In this document: positions 50,403 through 58,782 of the stretch, in pieces
Layout: each line of letters opens with the position of its first letter
Numbering within the stretch: position 1 is the stretch's first letter
Assembly (NCBI GenBank): GCA_016719225.1
Contig: JADKAN010000003.1
Coordinates: 124,001 to 188,000 of the forward strand
From: Flavobacteriales bacterium
GTDB taxonomy: Bacteria > Bacteroidota > Bacteroidia > Flavobacteriales_F > PHOS-HE28
Direction of reading: 5' to 3'
Length of the DNA stretch: 64,000 bases
Made by a program: the position numbers and the translations under genes
The notes under the pieces: generated by a model
What the model was told of the DNA's origin: nothing
What the model saw: the letters and a program-made list of their open reading frames with translations, nothing else
Database searches by the model: none

Positions 50403-51263
50403 TTAAGCCGGTATTCGAACAGCGGAGAATGCCCGTTGCTTCAAGGAATAGCTATGCCCCTTGGAAATAATGTGGACGCGCATGCCTTCAATGCTGAACG
50501 GCTGTCCTTCCTCAACATCGGCAAAGTCGCTATACGTGATCTCGTGCCCGTCAAAGATCATCACCTGGCCGCTGCCGATCGTCTCCATATGGTCGCCTTG
50601 TGTGATCACCACGCCGGTATCCTCGCCCAAGCCGATACCGATGGAGTTGGGGTTGCCGGCCACGGATTGGGTCAACCGGCTGAACCGGCCGCGTTGCACA
50701 AAGTGACTGTCGATGATGACGTCGTAGATGAAGGAAGCGCCGGTGGTCATTTTCACCCCGCCCTTGATCAGGCCGGTTGAACTGTGTCCTTGATAGATCA
50801 TGGTGCTGCTCATGCACATGGCACCTGCGCTGGTACCCGCTACCACGAATCCGGGTTCATCGCGGTAGCGCCGCTTCATGAGTTCCAGAAAAGCCGTACC
50901 GCCGAAGATCGTGGTGAGGCGGAGCTGATTGCCCCCGCTCATCATTACCCCGGTTGCTTTCGAAAGTCGCTTCACCATGTCAGGCCGCACATCGGCGCGG
51001 TCCCTTATGTCCATGATGTCCAGGTCCGTGACGCCGAGCTTGCCGAAGGCATCGATATAGTTGGCAGCTACTTCCTGCGGGATGCTGCTGGCGGTGGTGA
51101 CCAAGGCGATGCGCGCGGAGGTGCCGCCCATTTCATCCACCACACGGCGCAGTATGCTGTCCTCGATGAATGTGCCACCGTCAGACCCGTGTTTTTCCTT
51201 TTCCGTTCCCTTGTCCTCGGCACCGCCTATGGCGATCAACTTCCCTTTGGGCGTATTGTCCAT
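50403..51263 (-). CDS. cphB: Cyanophycinase (CphB, serine-type exopeptidase of S51 family)
   Basis: 286 residues. The start is KLIAIGGAEDKG, and the serine nucleophile lies in VVAGTSAGAMCMSSTMI (S51 nucleophile elbow). Further signatures are ARIALVTTASSIPQEVAANYIDAF, MMSGGNQLRL, DSHFVQRGRFSRL and GIGLGEDTGVVI. It cleaves multi-L-arginyl-poly-L-aspartate (cyanophycin) to beta-Asp-Arg dipeptides in the cytoplasm. It is divergent from the cyanophycin synthetase gene with 170 nt between them, which strongly supports the assignment over other S51 peptidases. Confidence 0.93.
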   Translation of the reverse strand: MDNTPKGKLIAIGGAEDKGTEKEKHGSDGGTFIEDSILRRVVDEMGGTSARIALVTTASSIPQEVAANYIDAFGKLGVTDLDIMDIRDRADVRPDMVKRLSKATGVMMSGGNQLRLTTIFGGTAFLELMKRRYRDEPGFVVAGTSAGAMCMSSTMIYQGHSSTGLIKGGVKMTTGASFIYDVIIDSHFVQRGRFSRLTQSVAGNPNSIGIGLGEDTGVVITQGDHMETIGSGQVMIFDGHEITYSDFADVEEGQPFSIEGMRVHIISKGHSYSLKQRAFSAVRIPA

Positions 51264-51335
51264 GGATCTTGTTTTGCCCCCCGCCCCAGTGCCTTACAGG
51301 TGCCCGGAAAATAGGGAGATGCCTGCCGAAGCAGT

Positions 51336-51344
51336 GCGAATGTA
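51336..51344 (-). promoter_or_regulatory. Putative -7 box TACATTCGC for cphB
   Basis: Minus-strand TACATTCGC lies 72 nt before the cphB ATG at 51263, in the cphB/cphA divergent region. Confidence 0.4.
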
Positions 51345-51381
51345 GGAAACACCTTTTTTACGTCATGTCGGGTCCGCGAAA

Positions 51382-51410
51382 TTGTTCAACAGCGCGATCT
51401 TCATACATTG
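51382..51410 (+). promoter_or_regulatory. Putative promoter TTG-N19-TACATTG for cphA
   Basis: TTG (51382-51384) and TACATTG (51404-51410) are 19 nt apart, as expected for a Bacteroidota -33/-7 promoter; the ATG follows after 23 nt. The two divergent promoters are back to back within about 75 nt. Confidence 0.5.
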
Positions 51411-51433
51411 AGCGCATCTAATCAGGCAACCTT

Positions 51434-54094
51434 ATGCGGATCTTGGAACTGAAGGCCATGCGCGGCCCCAACTACTGGTCGATCAAACGCCACAAACTGG
51501 TGGTGATGCGGCTTGACATTGAAGAGTTGGAAGAGCGCCCAACGGACAAGATCCCCGGCTTCTTGGAGCGATTGAAGGCTTTGCTGCCGAGTATGTACTC
51601 CCACCGATGCAGCGAAGAGCACGAAGGTGGCTTCTTCGAGCGGGTGGAACGCGGCACTTGGATGGGGCATGTGATCGAGCACATCGCCTTGGAGATCCAG
51701 ACACTAGCAGGAATGGATACCGGCTTCGGACGCACACGGGGCACTGGCGAGCATGGCGTGTACAATGTGGTGTTCAGTTACGTGGAAGATGCTGTAGGTC
51801 TGTATTCCGCCAAGGCGGCTGTGCGGATCGCTCAGGCTTTGATAGATGGCACGCCGGCGCAACTGGAAGAGGACATCCAGCGCATGCGTGAACTCCGTGA
51901 AGAAACGCGCCTTGGCCCGAGCACGGGTTCGATCGTGGAAGAGGCCACCAAACGGGGCATACCTTACTTGCGGCTTAACGGGCAAAGCTTGGTCCAGTTG
52001 GGCCACGGCGTGCACCAGAAGCGCATCCGTGCCACCATCACCAGCAATACGAGCAACATCGGCGTAGAGATCGCCTGTGATAAAGAAGAAACCAAGCAAT
52101 TGCTGGAGAGCTACGAGATCCCGGTACCCAAGGGGCGTGTGGTCCGGACAGAAGAAGGCTTGATCGCTGCGTTGGAAAGTGTAGGTTTCCCCTGTGTGAT
52201 CAAGCCGGTCGGTGGGAATCACGGTCGCGGGGCCACGATCGGCATCAAGACGTTGGAAGAGGCGCGGATAGCGTTGGACGTTGCGAAAGAGATCAGCCGG
52301 AGCGTGGTGGTGGAGAAGGAGATCAAGGGGCTCGATCACCGTTTGCTGGTCATCGACCACAAATTCGTGGCAGCCGCCAAGCGGACGCCGGCTGCAGTGG
52401 TGGGGGATGGCAAGCATACCATCGAAGAGCTGGTGGCTGAAGTGAACAAGGACCCACGCCGCGGTTTCGGCCACGAGAATGTGCTGACACAGATCACCAT
52501 CGACGGGCATACGCTGGAGTTGCTGCAGCGCCGCGACATGACCCCTGCAAGCATACCGGCGGACGGTGACACCGTATACCTGAAAGCCACGGCCAACCTC
52601 AGTACAGGCGGCACCGCCACGGACGTCACCGAGGTCGTGCACTCCTACAACGTCTTCATGGCCGAGCGCATTTCGCGCATCATCGATCTGGACATCTGCG
52701 GCATCGATATCATGACGGACGACATCACCGTGCCGCTCAGTGAGAATGGCGCGGTGCTTGAAGTGAATGCCGCACCCGGGTTCCGCATGCACTTGGACCC
52801 GACCACTGGTCTGGGAAGGAACGTGGCCGAACCTGTTGTGGACATGTTGTTCCCTCCCGGCGCACCCAGCCGCATCCCCATTATCGCGGTAACGGGCACC
52901 AACGGCAAGACCACCACCACGCGCCTCATCGCGCATATCATGCGCAGCCATGGCAACAAGGTGGGCATGACGTGCAGTGACGGCGTATACATCATGAACC
53001 GACTGTTGATGCAGGGTGATTGCACGGGTCCGATAAGTGCCCAGTTCGTACTGAAGGACCCCTTGGTGGACATGGCCGTTCTGGAGACCGCACGAGGCGG
53101 CATGGTACGCAGCGGCCTGGGCTTCGAAAGCTGCGATGTTGGCATCTGCACCAACGTAGCGGCTGACCATTTGGGATTGAAGGACATCAATACCTTGGAG
53201 GATCTGGCCAGTGTGAAGAGCACCGTGCCACGCAGCGTGCGCCGCGACGGTTACGCCATCCTGAATGCCGATGACGATCTGGTGATGGCCATGCGCAAGC
53301 AATGCGATTGTAAGATCGCCCTGTTCAGCTTGGACGAGACGAACCGATTGATCCGCCAGCATTGCAAGCTTGGAGGCCTCGCGGCGATCTATGAGAACGG
53401 CTTTATCACCATCAGCAAAGGGGAGTGGAAGCTCCGGATCGAAAAGGCGGTGAACGTGCCTTTGACATTGGGTGGAAAAGCCGTCTTCAACATCCAGAAC
53501 ATCCTTCCGGCCGTGCTGGCTGCTTACGTTCAAGGGGTGAAAATGGAAGAATTGAAGGAAGCGCTTAGCACCTTCGTGCCTTCACCGGCACAGACCCCCG
53601 GCCGCTTGAACCTGTTCCAGTTCAAGAATTTCCAAGTGGTGGTGGACTACGCACACAACCCACATGGCTTCGAAGCCTTGGGCCGCTTCCTCAGCAAAGT
53701 GACGGACAGCCCGAAAGTGGGCGTTATCGCAGGAGTGGGCGACCGTCGAGACGAGGACACCGTAACGTTGGGCCGGCTTAGTGCGCAGATGTTCGATGAG
53801 ATCATCATCCGCCAGGACCGCAACCTGCGTGGCAAGAGCGACAATGACATTATAGCATTGATGGTGAAGGGCATCCAGGAAGTGGACCCGAACAAGAAAT
53901 TCACAATTATCAAGAAAGAGGATGAGGCCATCCGCTACGCGATCAGCACGGCCAAACCGGGCAGTTTCCTTACGCTCTGTAGCGACGTGGTACCCGATGC
54001 GCTCGCCTTGGTGATGAAGTTGAAGGAGGAAGAGGACCGTGTACCGTTCTCCAAAGCGGACATCCCGAACTTGAACAGGGAATTGCTCGGGTGA
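51434..54094 (+). CDS. cphA: Cyanophycin synthetase (CphA, ATP-grasp + Mur ligase)
   Basis: 886 residues, the normal length of full CphA1. The N-terminal domain (about 1-160; MRILELKAMRGPNYWSIKRHKL, GHVIEHIALEIQTLAGM) is followed by an ATP-grasp domain (about 200-470; FPCVIKPVGGNHGRGATIGI, NAAPGFRMH) and a Mur-ligase-like domain with P-loop TGTNGKTTTTRL (about 487-498), VLETARGGMVRSGL and DYAHNPHG. The ATP-grasp part adds Asp to the backbone and the Mur part adds Arg side chains. The presence of both active domains distinguishes it from shorter CphA2. Divergent from cphB; a complete synthesis and degradation pair. Confidence 0.95.
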   Translation: MRILELKAMRGPNYWSIKRHKLVVMRLDIEELEERPTDKIPGFLERLKALLPSMYSHRCSEEHEGGFFERVERGTWMGHVIEHIALEIQTLAGMDTGFGRTRGTGEHGVYNVVFSYVEDAVGLYSAKAAVRIAQALIDGTPAQLEEDIQRMRELREETRLGPSTGSIVEEATKRGIPYLRLNGQSLVQLGHGVHQKRIRATITSNTSNIGVEIACDKEETKQLLESYEIPVPKGRVVRTEEGLIAALESVGFPCVIKPVGGNHGRGATIGIKTLEEARIALDVAKEISRSVVVEKEIKGLDHRLLVIDHKFVAAAKRTPAAVVGDGKHTIEELVAEVNKDPRRGFGHENVLTQITIDGHTLELLQRRDMTPASIPADGDTVYLKATANLSTGGTATDVTEVVHSYNVFMAERISRIIDLDICGIDIMTDDITVPLSENGAVLEVNAAPGFRMHLDPTTGLGRNVAEPVVDMLFPPGAPSRIPIIAVTGTNGKTTTTRLIAHIMRSHGNKVGMTCSDGVYIMNRLLMQGDCTGPISAQFVLKDPLVDMAVLETARGGMVRSGLGFESCDVGICTNVAADHLGLKDINTLEDLASVKSTVPRSVRRDGYAILNADDDLVMAMRKQCDCKIALFSLDETNRLIRQHCKLGGLAAIYENGFITISKGEWKLRIEKAVNVPLTLGGKAVFNIQNILPAVLAAYVQGVKMEELKEALSTFVPSPAQTPGRLNLFQFKNFQVVVDYAHNPHGFEALGRFLSKVTDSPKVGVIAGVGDRRDEDTVTLGRLSAQMFDEIIIRQDRNLRGKSDNDIIALMVKGIQEVDPNKKFTIIKKEDEAIRYAISTAKPGSFLTLCSDVVPDALALVMKLKEEEDRVPFSKADIPNLNRELLG

Positions 54095-54099
54095 TGAAC

Positions 54100-54130
54100 G
54101 GCTGGTGCGCGCGATGCGCGAACGCCAGCC
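54100..54130 (+). terminator. Imperfect hairpin after cphA
   Basis: GGCTGG (54100-54105) pairs with CCAGCC (54125-54130). The inner part can pair further (TGCGCGC with GCGCG) around a 2x2 mismatch. There is no T run, so terminator function is tentative. Confidence 0.35.
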
Positions 54131-54186
54131 AGGTTTGGAAGGGTTGAACCGTGAAGTTGGCGTTGGCTGAGGAGGGAAGTCTTTAG

Positions 54187-54345
54187 GTGAGTTTGCTGGA
54201 TGCCACGTGCCGGTTGCTGGAGAAACGCTCTGTTACAGGAGGCAGCCTTGTGCTTTCAATACAAGACCAAAGGACTGGAATTTATCCGGGGCAGGTGCGT
54301 TTTACCGATGACACACAGCAGATCCGGCGTGTTATAAGGGAATAG
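54187..54345 (+). CDS. Possible 52-residue small ORF, doubtful
   Basis: A GTG start directly after an in-frame stop leads to 52 codons before TAG. The translation has LVLSIQDQRTGIYPGQVRFTDD, which looks more protein-like than random frames, but I recognise no family. There is no promoter box and no conserved neighbour. It may be a remnant of a larger gene or chance. Confidence 0.2.
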   Translation: MSLLDATCRLLEKRSVTGGSLVLSIQDQRTGIYPGQVRFTDDTQQIRRVIRE

Positions 54346-54497
54346 GTCGACTTCACTTATCCTGCTGGGGAATAGCGCTCAACAAATGCCCTTCGGGAAT
54401 CCGGTCATATCGGGTCCAGTGGGTTGTGGGATCACCGCCTAGTACGTGGTCCTGGACCAAGCCACTGGTGCGTTGGCTACACGGGAAACGATATGGC

Positions 54498-54530
54498 AAA
54501 AAAAAGACCCAGCCTGTAGACTGGGTCTTT
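54498..54530 (-). terminator. Intrinsic terminator of the trmD-rplS transcript
   Basis: A perfect 10-bp inverted repeat (AAAGACCCAG at 54503-54512 with CTGGGTCTTT at 54521-54530), loop of 8 nt, is preceded on the plus strand by eight A residues. On the minus strand this is a strong stem followed by U8, a textbook rho-independent terminator, 20 nt beyond the end of rplS. Confidence 0.9.
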
Positions 54531-54549
54531 CCAAGAATAGAGTAATGAC

Positions 54550-54986
54550 TTACTTCGTCTCCACTGCGTCGGCGGTCTTTTTCGCCTTAGCGGAAACCTT
54601 ATCGGCCTTCGCTTTGGCGTTGGTCGCTTGGGTCTCCACGCTCATGCGGCGCTCCTTGATGCGGGCGCTCTTGCCGCGACGTTCACGGATGTAGAAGATG
54701 CGGGCACGGTTCACGTCGCCGTGCTTATTCACTTCGATCTTGTCAAGGAAGGGGAGGCGATAGGGAAGATACGTTCCACGCCCACTGCTCCGCTCATTTT
54801 GCGAACGGTGAAGGTGGCGGTGCTTCCACTGCCTTTGCGTTGGATCACCACGCCTTGGTACTGCTGGATACGTTCCTTGTTACCCTCGCTAATGCGATAG
54901 TGTACAGTGATGGTATCACCGGCCTTGAAGTCGGGCGTTTGCTTCACGGGCGCCCATTCTTTTTCGAGCTGCTTGATCTTGTCCAT
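54550..54986 (-). CDS. rplS: 50S ribosomal protein L19, with an apparent one-base frameshift
   Basis: From the ATG at 54986 the frame reads MDKIKQLEKEW ... FKAGDTITVHYRISEGNKERIQQYQGVVIQRKG ... VGVERIFPIASPSL and then hits a stop at 54729 (85 residues). The rest of L19 continues in another frame: DKIEVNKHGDVNRARIFYIRERRGKSARIKERR, then a Lys/Ala-rich extension ending ADAVETK at 54550. Restoring one base at about 54740 (TTG-AC to TTG-GAC) joins them into a normal L19 of about 145 residues, so a missing G in the assembly is likeliest. L19 sits at the 30S-50S interface. The gene follows trmD and is ended by a strong terminator. Confidence 0.92.
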
Positions 54987-55030
54987 GGCGATAGGCGTTT
55001 TTCGGGGTCAGGTCCCGCGTTCGGGGGCGC

Positions 55031-55046
55031 AATATTAATGAATATT
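55031..55046 (-). other. AT-rich palindrome in the rplS leader
   Basis: AATATT-AATG-AATATT forms an inverted repeat within the presumed rplS 5' leader, between the trmD stop and the rplS start. It might form a small hairpin; a regulatory role is speculative. Confidence 0.25.
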
Positions 55047-55051
55047 CCGGT

Positions 55052-55060
55052 GCAAAGTTA
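55052..55060 (-). promoter_or_regulatory. Putative rplS promoter -7 box TAACTTTGC overlapping the trmD stop codon
   Basis: Minus-strand TAACTTTGC is an exact TAnnTTTG match; its first three bases (TAA) are the trmD stop codon. It would give rplS its own leader of about 60 nt. Confidence 0.5.
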
Positions 55061-55753
55061 CTCAACGCCCATCCCGTGCAGTCCCGGCAGGTCCGGGCGG
55101 CGTTCACGGGTGCGCTGCACGGCTTGTTGGTACCGCCATTCCTGGATCCTGGCCTCGTGGCCGCTCATCAGCACCTTGGGGACTGCCCATTCACCATAAA
55201 CCTCCGGCCGCGTGTAAGCGGGCGGGGCTACCAAGCCATCTTGGAAGCTGTCCGAAAGAGCGGAAGTGGCATCGCCCAGCACCCCTGGTAACAGCCTGAT
55301 GATCGCGTCGCTCAGCACTGCCGCGGGCAGTTCACCGCCGCTGAGCACATAATTCCCGATGCTCACCTCGCGCGTAATGAGGTGTTCGCGCACGCGCTCG
55401 TCCACACCCTTGTAGTGGCCGCAGAGAATGATAAGGTTGCCCAAGGTGCTCAAGCGGTTGGCCAATGGCTGGTCCAATAGTTCGCCGTCCGGGCTCATGT
55501 AGATGACCTCATCGTAAGTGCGTTCCGCCTTTAGGAAGGAAATGGCCTTGTGGATCGGGGCCAGGGTCATGACCATTCCAGCGCCGCCCCCGAAAGGGTA
55601 GTCGTCCACGCGTTTGTGCTTGTCCTCGGAAAAAGTCCGCAGGTCATGGATATGTACTTCGGCTGATCCTTTTTCCTGCGCCCTGCGTAGAATACTGTCG
55701 TTAAAATAGCTGTCCAGTAGGCTTGGCAGGGCCGTAAGGATATCGATGCGCAT
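55058..55753 (-). CDS. trmD: tRNA (guanine-N1-)-methyltransferase TrmD
   Basis: 231 residues from the ATG at 55753 (MRIDILTALPSLLDSYFNDSIL); the longer frame adds only 11 unlikely residues. SPOUT-knot signatures: DDYPFGGGAGMVMTLAPIHKAI, IILCGHYKGVDERVREHLITREVSIGNYVLSGGELPAAVLSDAIIRLLPGVLG and SGHEARIQEWR. It methylates G37 of tRNAs to m1G in the cytoplasm, preventing frameshifts. Followed by rplS, as in the widespread trmD-rplS operon. Its promoter box lies 3 nt before the ATG. Length is normal for the family. Confidence 0.96.
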   Translation of the reverse strand: MRIDILTALPSLLDSYFNDSILRRAQEKGSAEVHIHDLRTFSEDKHKRVDDYPFGGGAGMVMTLAPIHKAISFLKAERTYDEVIYMSPDGELLDQPLANRLSTLGNLIILCGHYKGVDERVREHLITREVSIGNYVLSGGELPAAVLSDAIIRLLPGVLGDATSALSDSFQDGLVAPPAYTRPEVYGEWAVPKVLMSGHEARIQEWRYQQAVQRTRERRPDLPGLHGMGVE

Positions 55754-55756
55754 GCC

Positions 55757-55765
55757 GCGAAAGTA
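55757..55765 (-). promoter_or_regulatory. Putative -7 box TACTTTCGC of trmD, near-leaderless
   Basis: On the minus strand TACTTTCGC is followed by GGC and then the trmD ATG at 55753, so the transcript would start at or next to the start codon. Confidence 0.45.
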
Positions 55766-55805
55766 CCGTTGTAAGCGGAAACACACGGTTCCCGGAACAC
55801 ATTGC

Positions 55806-55813
55806 TAACTTCG
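55806..55813 (+). promoter_or_regulatory. Putative -7 box TAACTTCG of the TPR-like gene
   Basis: TAACTTCG lies 39 nt before the ATG at 55853, back to back with the trmD promoter. Confidence 0.35.
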
Positions 55814-55852
55814 GCACCGATCTTGCCAAAGTACACCAAGATCCCTTTAAGC

Positions 55853-56602
55853 ATGAAAAAGAGCACCCTCACCAACCTCCTTTCAGTGGCCGTATTCGTC
55901 GGCGTGGCTTTCCCTGCGCAGGCCCAGCAAAAGCAGTACGACGACCTGCTGGTGAAGTACGTGGACGAGAAGTATGAGGAGTGCGTAACCAAGGCTGAGC
56001 GTTACACCGAGAACGACAATACCAAGAAGGACGCGCTGCCTTATCTGTACATGAGCATGTGCCTGTACGAGATGAGCAAGATCCCGAAGTACCAGGCCAT
56101 GGAGGATTATAAAAAGGCCGATCGCGACGCGCTGAAGTATGCCGAGAAGTACCGTAAAAAGGATAAGGACAAGGAATTCTTCGGCAACTACGAGGATTTT
56201 TGGGCGGAGTTGAACACCATGGCCCAGGAAAGCGGGCTGAACGAATATGAGAGCGGGGTGAAAGGCATGAGCAAGGCGCGCCGGTTCTTCGATTCGATGA
56301 CGAGCTATTATCCCGAGAACCCGGGCCCATGGCTGATGCTCGCTTTGTGCGAATACAACACCAACCTCGTGAAGGACGGGGACGAGAGCATTAAGAAATA
56401 CCAAGCCGCTTTGGATGCCGCCGGTAGTATCTCCTCCTTGCCGGAGGACCAGAAGAAGTTAATGAAGAGTGCGCTGATACACTACGCTGAGTACTTGGAT
56501 GGCAAAGGGGACAAGAGCGGAGCCAGAGCAGCGATGGAGAAAGGCAAGGATGCCTTTATGGACGATCCGGAATTCAAGGGTGCATACGGGAGCTTCCATT
56601 GA
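55853..56602 (+). CDS. Exported TPR-like helical repeat protein
   Basis: 249 residues from the ATG at 55853, which gives a clear signal peptide (STLTNLLSVAVFVGVAFPAQA). The mature part is all-helical, with Tyr-rich, Lys/Asp-rich repeats (YDDLLVKYVDEKYEECVTKAERY, DALKYAEKYRKKDKDKEF, PWLMLALCEYNTNLV, ALIHYAEYLDGKGDKSGARAAMEKG) that fit TPR-type alpha-solenoids. It is probably periplasmic. The WG-repeat protein gene follows after 47 nt in the same direction, so the two are likely cotranscribed. Function is unknown. Confidence 0.75.
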   Translation: MKKSTLTNLLSVAVFVGVAFPAQAQQKQYDDLLVKYVDEKYEECVTKAERYTENDNTKKDALPYLYMSMCLYEMSKIPKYQAMEDYKKADRDALKYAEKYRKKDKDKEFFGNYEDFWAELNTMAQESGLNEYESGVKGMSKARRFFDSMTSYYPENPGPWLMLALCEYNTNLVKDGDESIKKYQAALDAAGSISSLPEDQKKLMKSALIHYAEYLDGKGDKSGARAAMEKGKDAFMDDPEFKGAYGSFH

Positions 56603-56649
56603 ACTTGAAGCTTGGCGCCCGGACCGGCGCGGGTTAGCGGAGGAACGGC

Positions 56650-58782
56650 ATGGAGCGTGGACGATATGGTTTTTTGGTGGTCGCAGTGGCGGTCGCAGTG
56701 GCGCCTCCGGTGTATGCGGGAAAGCTTGAACGGGGCTTCGAGGCCTTGAAGGTCTACGACTATTTCAAGGCAAGGGAACTGTTCTTGGCCAGCACGAAAA
56801 ATGCGCCAGCGGCCGCTTGGTATGGCTTAAGCGTGATCACCGGCAGGCACGACAATCCATTCTATCAGCTGGATTCGAGTTGGGCGGCCATCCAGCGCTC
56901 GCATACGGCATTCAGCAGCCTTCCGGAAAAAGGCAAATTGAAGATCGCAGAGCTCGGTGTGGATAGCGCGGCGGTCGCGGAGCAGGAGGCACACGTACAC
57001 GCGCTGGCCTGGCAATTGGCGGAAACCGCTGATGATCGGTCGGCCTATGAACGTTTCGTTGAACGATATCCGGGAAGCGCGCAATGGCCCGAGGCTGTGC
57101 AACGGCGTGACCGACTAGCATTCCAAGAAGCACGCACGGGCAACACCGCAGCGGCTTACCGTGACTTTCTGGCCAAGTACCCGCAGGCGGATGAAGTGTT
57201 CGAGGCCCGCTCGCGCATGGAGGAGGCCGTGTTCCGTGAAGCAACGTCCCATGGAACTTTAGAGGAATATGAAGTCTTCATCCGTAGGTATCCTGAAAGT
57301 CCTTATGTGCATGAAGCGGAAGACCGGCAATTGGCGGTGATGACCCCGCACGGCACGCCAGCGGAATATGCCGGCTTTATCCAACGCTACCCTGCCAGTC
57401 CGAACGTACCGCAGGCGTGGCGCAGCATCTATGGCATCTATACCAAGGAGCTTACCGTGGCCAACATCACCCGTTTCCTCAACGATTGGCCGGCCTATCC
57501 CTACCTCAATGAGGTAATGGAGGACCTGAAGGTGGCCAGTCTTACCCTGGTACCATTCCGGGCCGAAGGGAAATGGGGCTATTTGGATGACAGTGGTGAG
57601 CCCCGGATCGCAGCCAAGTACGACTTCGCAGAACCGTTCGACCATGGACAAGCGCAGGTGGGCCTTAATGGCCTGGTCGGCACGGTTAACAAATTGGGCA
57701 ATCCTGTGGTGCCGATCAAGTATACCAACGTGCTGGACTACCACGATGGTTATGCGACCGTTGAGGCCAATGATCGGGAAGGAGCTGTGGACCGTAGTGG
57801 TAACGTGGCGGTACCCTTGGAGTTTGCGGAGGTGGGGGAGTTTGAAGAGGACCTGGCCCCCGCTGCCAAGGGTGAAGCTTACGGCTATATCGATGCGCGA
57901 GGTGCTACCGTGATCCCGTTCCTCTACGAACGGGCCATGGGCTTCCGGAATGGCTTGGCCGTGGTGGCCAAGGATGGCATGAGCGGTGTGGTGGATCTGA
58001 AAGGTTCTGTGGTGGTACCGTTCAAGTATGATTGGGTCGAGGGGTTCTCTTACGGCGCGTTATCCCGTGTCCGGAAGGATGGCAAAATGGGCCTGATCGA
58101 TCGTTTCGGGGAAGTGGTACTTCCCGTTGAGCACGACCATGTGGGCGCTTTCAATAGTGGCCTGGCATTGGTGGTGGATCAAGGCAAATGCGGATATGTG
58201 GACGGAAAAGGGTCTTTCACGATACCCCAACGCTACGAGGCCAATGGGCTCACGGTTAACAATGGTGACTTCCACCACGGGCTGGCCCGCGTGCTGTCCG
58301 CTGGGAAAATGGGTATGATCGACACGGCCGGAGTGCGCGTAGTGCCTTCGCTATACAATGACATAGGCGTTATGGCGAACGGCGCGATCCCTGTGCGGAA
58401 GAAGAATAAATGGGGCTTCGTGAACGGGGATGGAAAGGTTTTGATCGAGCCGAAGTACGACCAAGCATGGGAGATGCGTGAAGGCTTTGCACGGGTGCAA
58501 CAGGACTCTCTTTTCGGTTTGGTGGATAGCACCGGCGTGGAACGGGTGAAACCGCTATACCTGGGATTAACCGATGTGGAACAGGGTGTTTCGATCGCCA
58601 CCAATGCTCAAGGGATCGGCGCCATCGGCACGGATGGACGCATATTCGTACCGATGATCTACGACGAGGTAAAGGTTAGCGGACCCGGGCTGTTGCTGGT
58701 ATCAAAGGCTGGACACTTGGCTTATGCGCGCTCCAAGGACGGTAGTTTCCTTTGGAAAGAGGAAGGCTTTGCCACGCCTTAG
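56650..58782 (+). CDS. Exported WG-repeat (KWG) protein with N-terminal TPR-like region
   Basis: 710 residues with a signal peptide (GFLVVAVAVAVAPPVYA). Residues about 25-295 are helical repeats of the TPR type with recurring FxxRYPxS (YERFVERYPGS, YEVFIRRYPESPY, YAGFIQRYPASPN). Residues about 300-700 hold about 11-12 WG repeats of roughly 34 residues, each with a G-K-x-G-x-x-D/N-x-x-G-x-x-V-x-P-x-x-Y pattern (GKWGYLDDSGEPRIAAKYD, KWGFVNGDGKVLIEPKYD). WG repeats form beta-propeller-like folds of unknown ligand. The stop codon overlaps the stop of the convergent gene by 3 nt. Confidence 0.88.
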   Translation: MERGRYGFLVVAVAVAVAPPVYAGKLERGFEALKVYDYFKARELFLASTKNAPAAAWYGLSVITGRHDNPFYQLDSSWAAIQRSHTAFSSLPEKGKLKIAELGVDSAAVAEQEAHVHALAWQLAETADDRSAYERFVERYPGSAQWPEAVQRRDRLAFQEARTGNTAAAYRDFLAKYPQADEVFEARSRMEEAVFREATSHGTLEEYEVFIRRYPESPYVHEAEDRQLAVMTPHGTPAEYAGFIQRYPASPNVPQAWRSIYGIYTKELTVANITRFLNDWPAYPYLNEVMEDLKVASLTLVPFRAEGKWGYLDDSGEPRIAAKYDFAEPFDHGQAQVGLNGLVGTVNKLGNPVVPIKYTNVLDYHDGYATVEANDREGAVDRSGNVAVPLEFAEVGEFEEDLAPAAKGEAYGYIDARGATVIPFLYERAMGFRNGLAVVAKDGMSGVVDLKGSVVVPFKYDWVEGFSYGALSRVRKDGKMGLIDRFGEVVLPVEHDHVGAFNSGLALVVDQGKCGYVDGKGSFTIPQRYEANGLTVNNGDFHHGLARVLSAGKMGMIDTAGVRVVPSLYNDIGVMANGAIPVRKKNKWGFVNGDGKVLIEPKYDQAWEMREGFARVQQDSLFGLVDSTGVERVKPLYLGLTDVEQGVSIATNAQGIGAIGTDGRIFVPMIYDEVKVSGPGLLLVSKAGHLAYARSKDGSFLWKEEGFATP

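Larger units (their letters stand above)
54095..54497. other. Intergenic region between cphA and rplS
   Basis: About 400 nt without a convincing gene. It holds a hairpin just after cphA and one very short open frame (54187-54345) described separately. I see no tRNA, transposon end or repeat. Confidence 0.5.
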
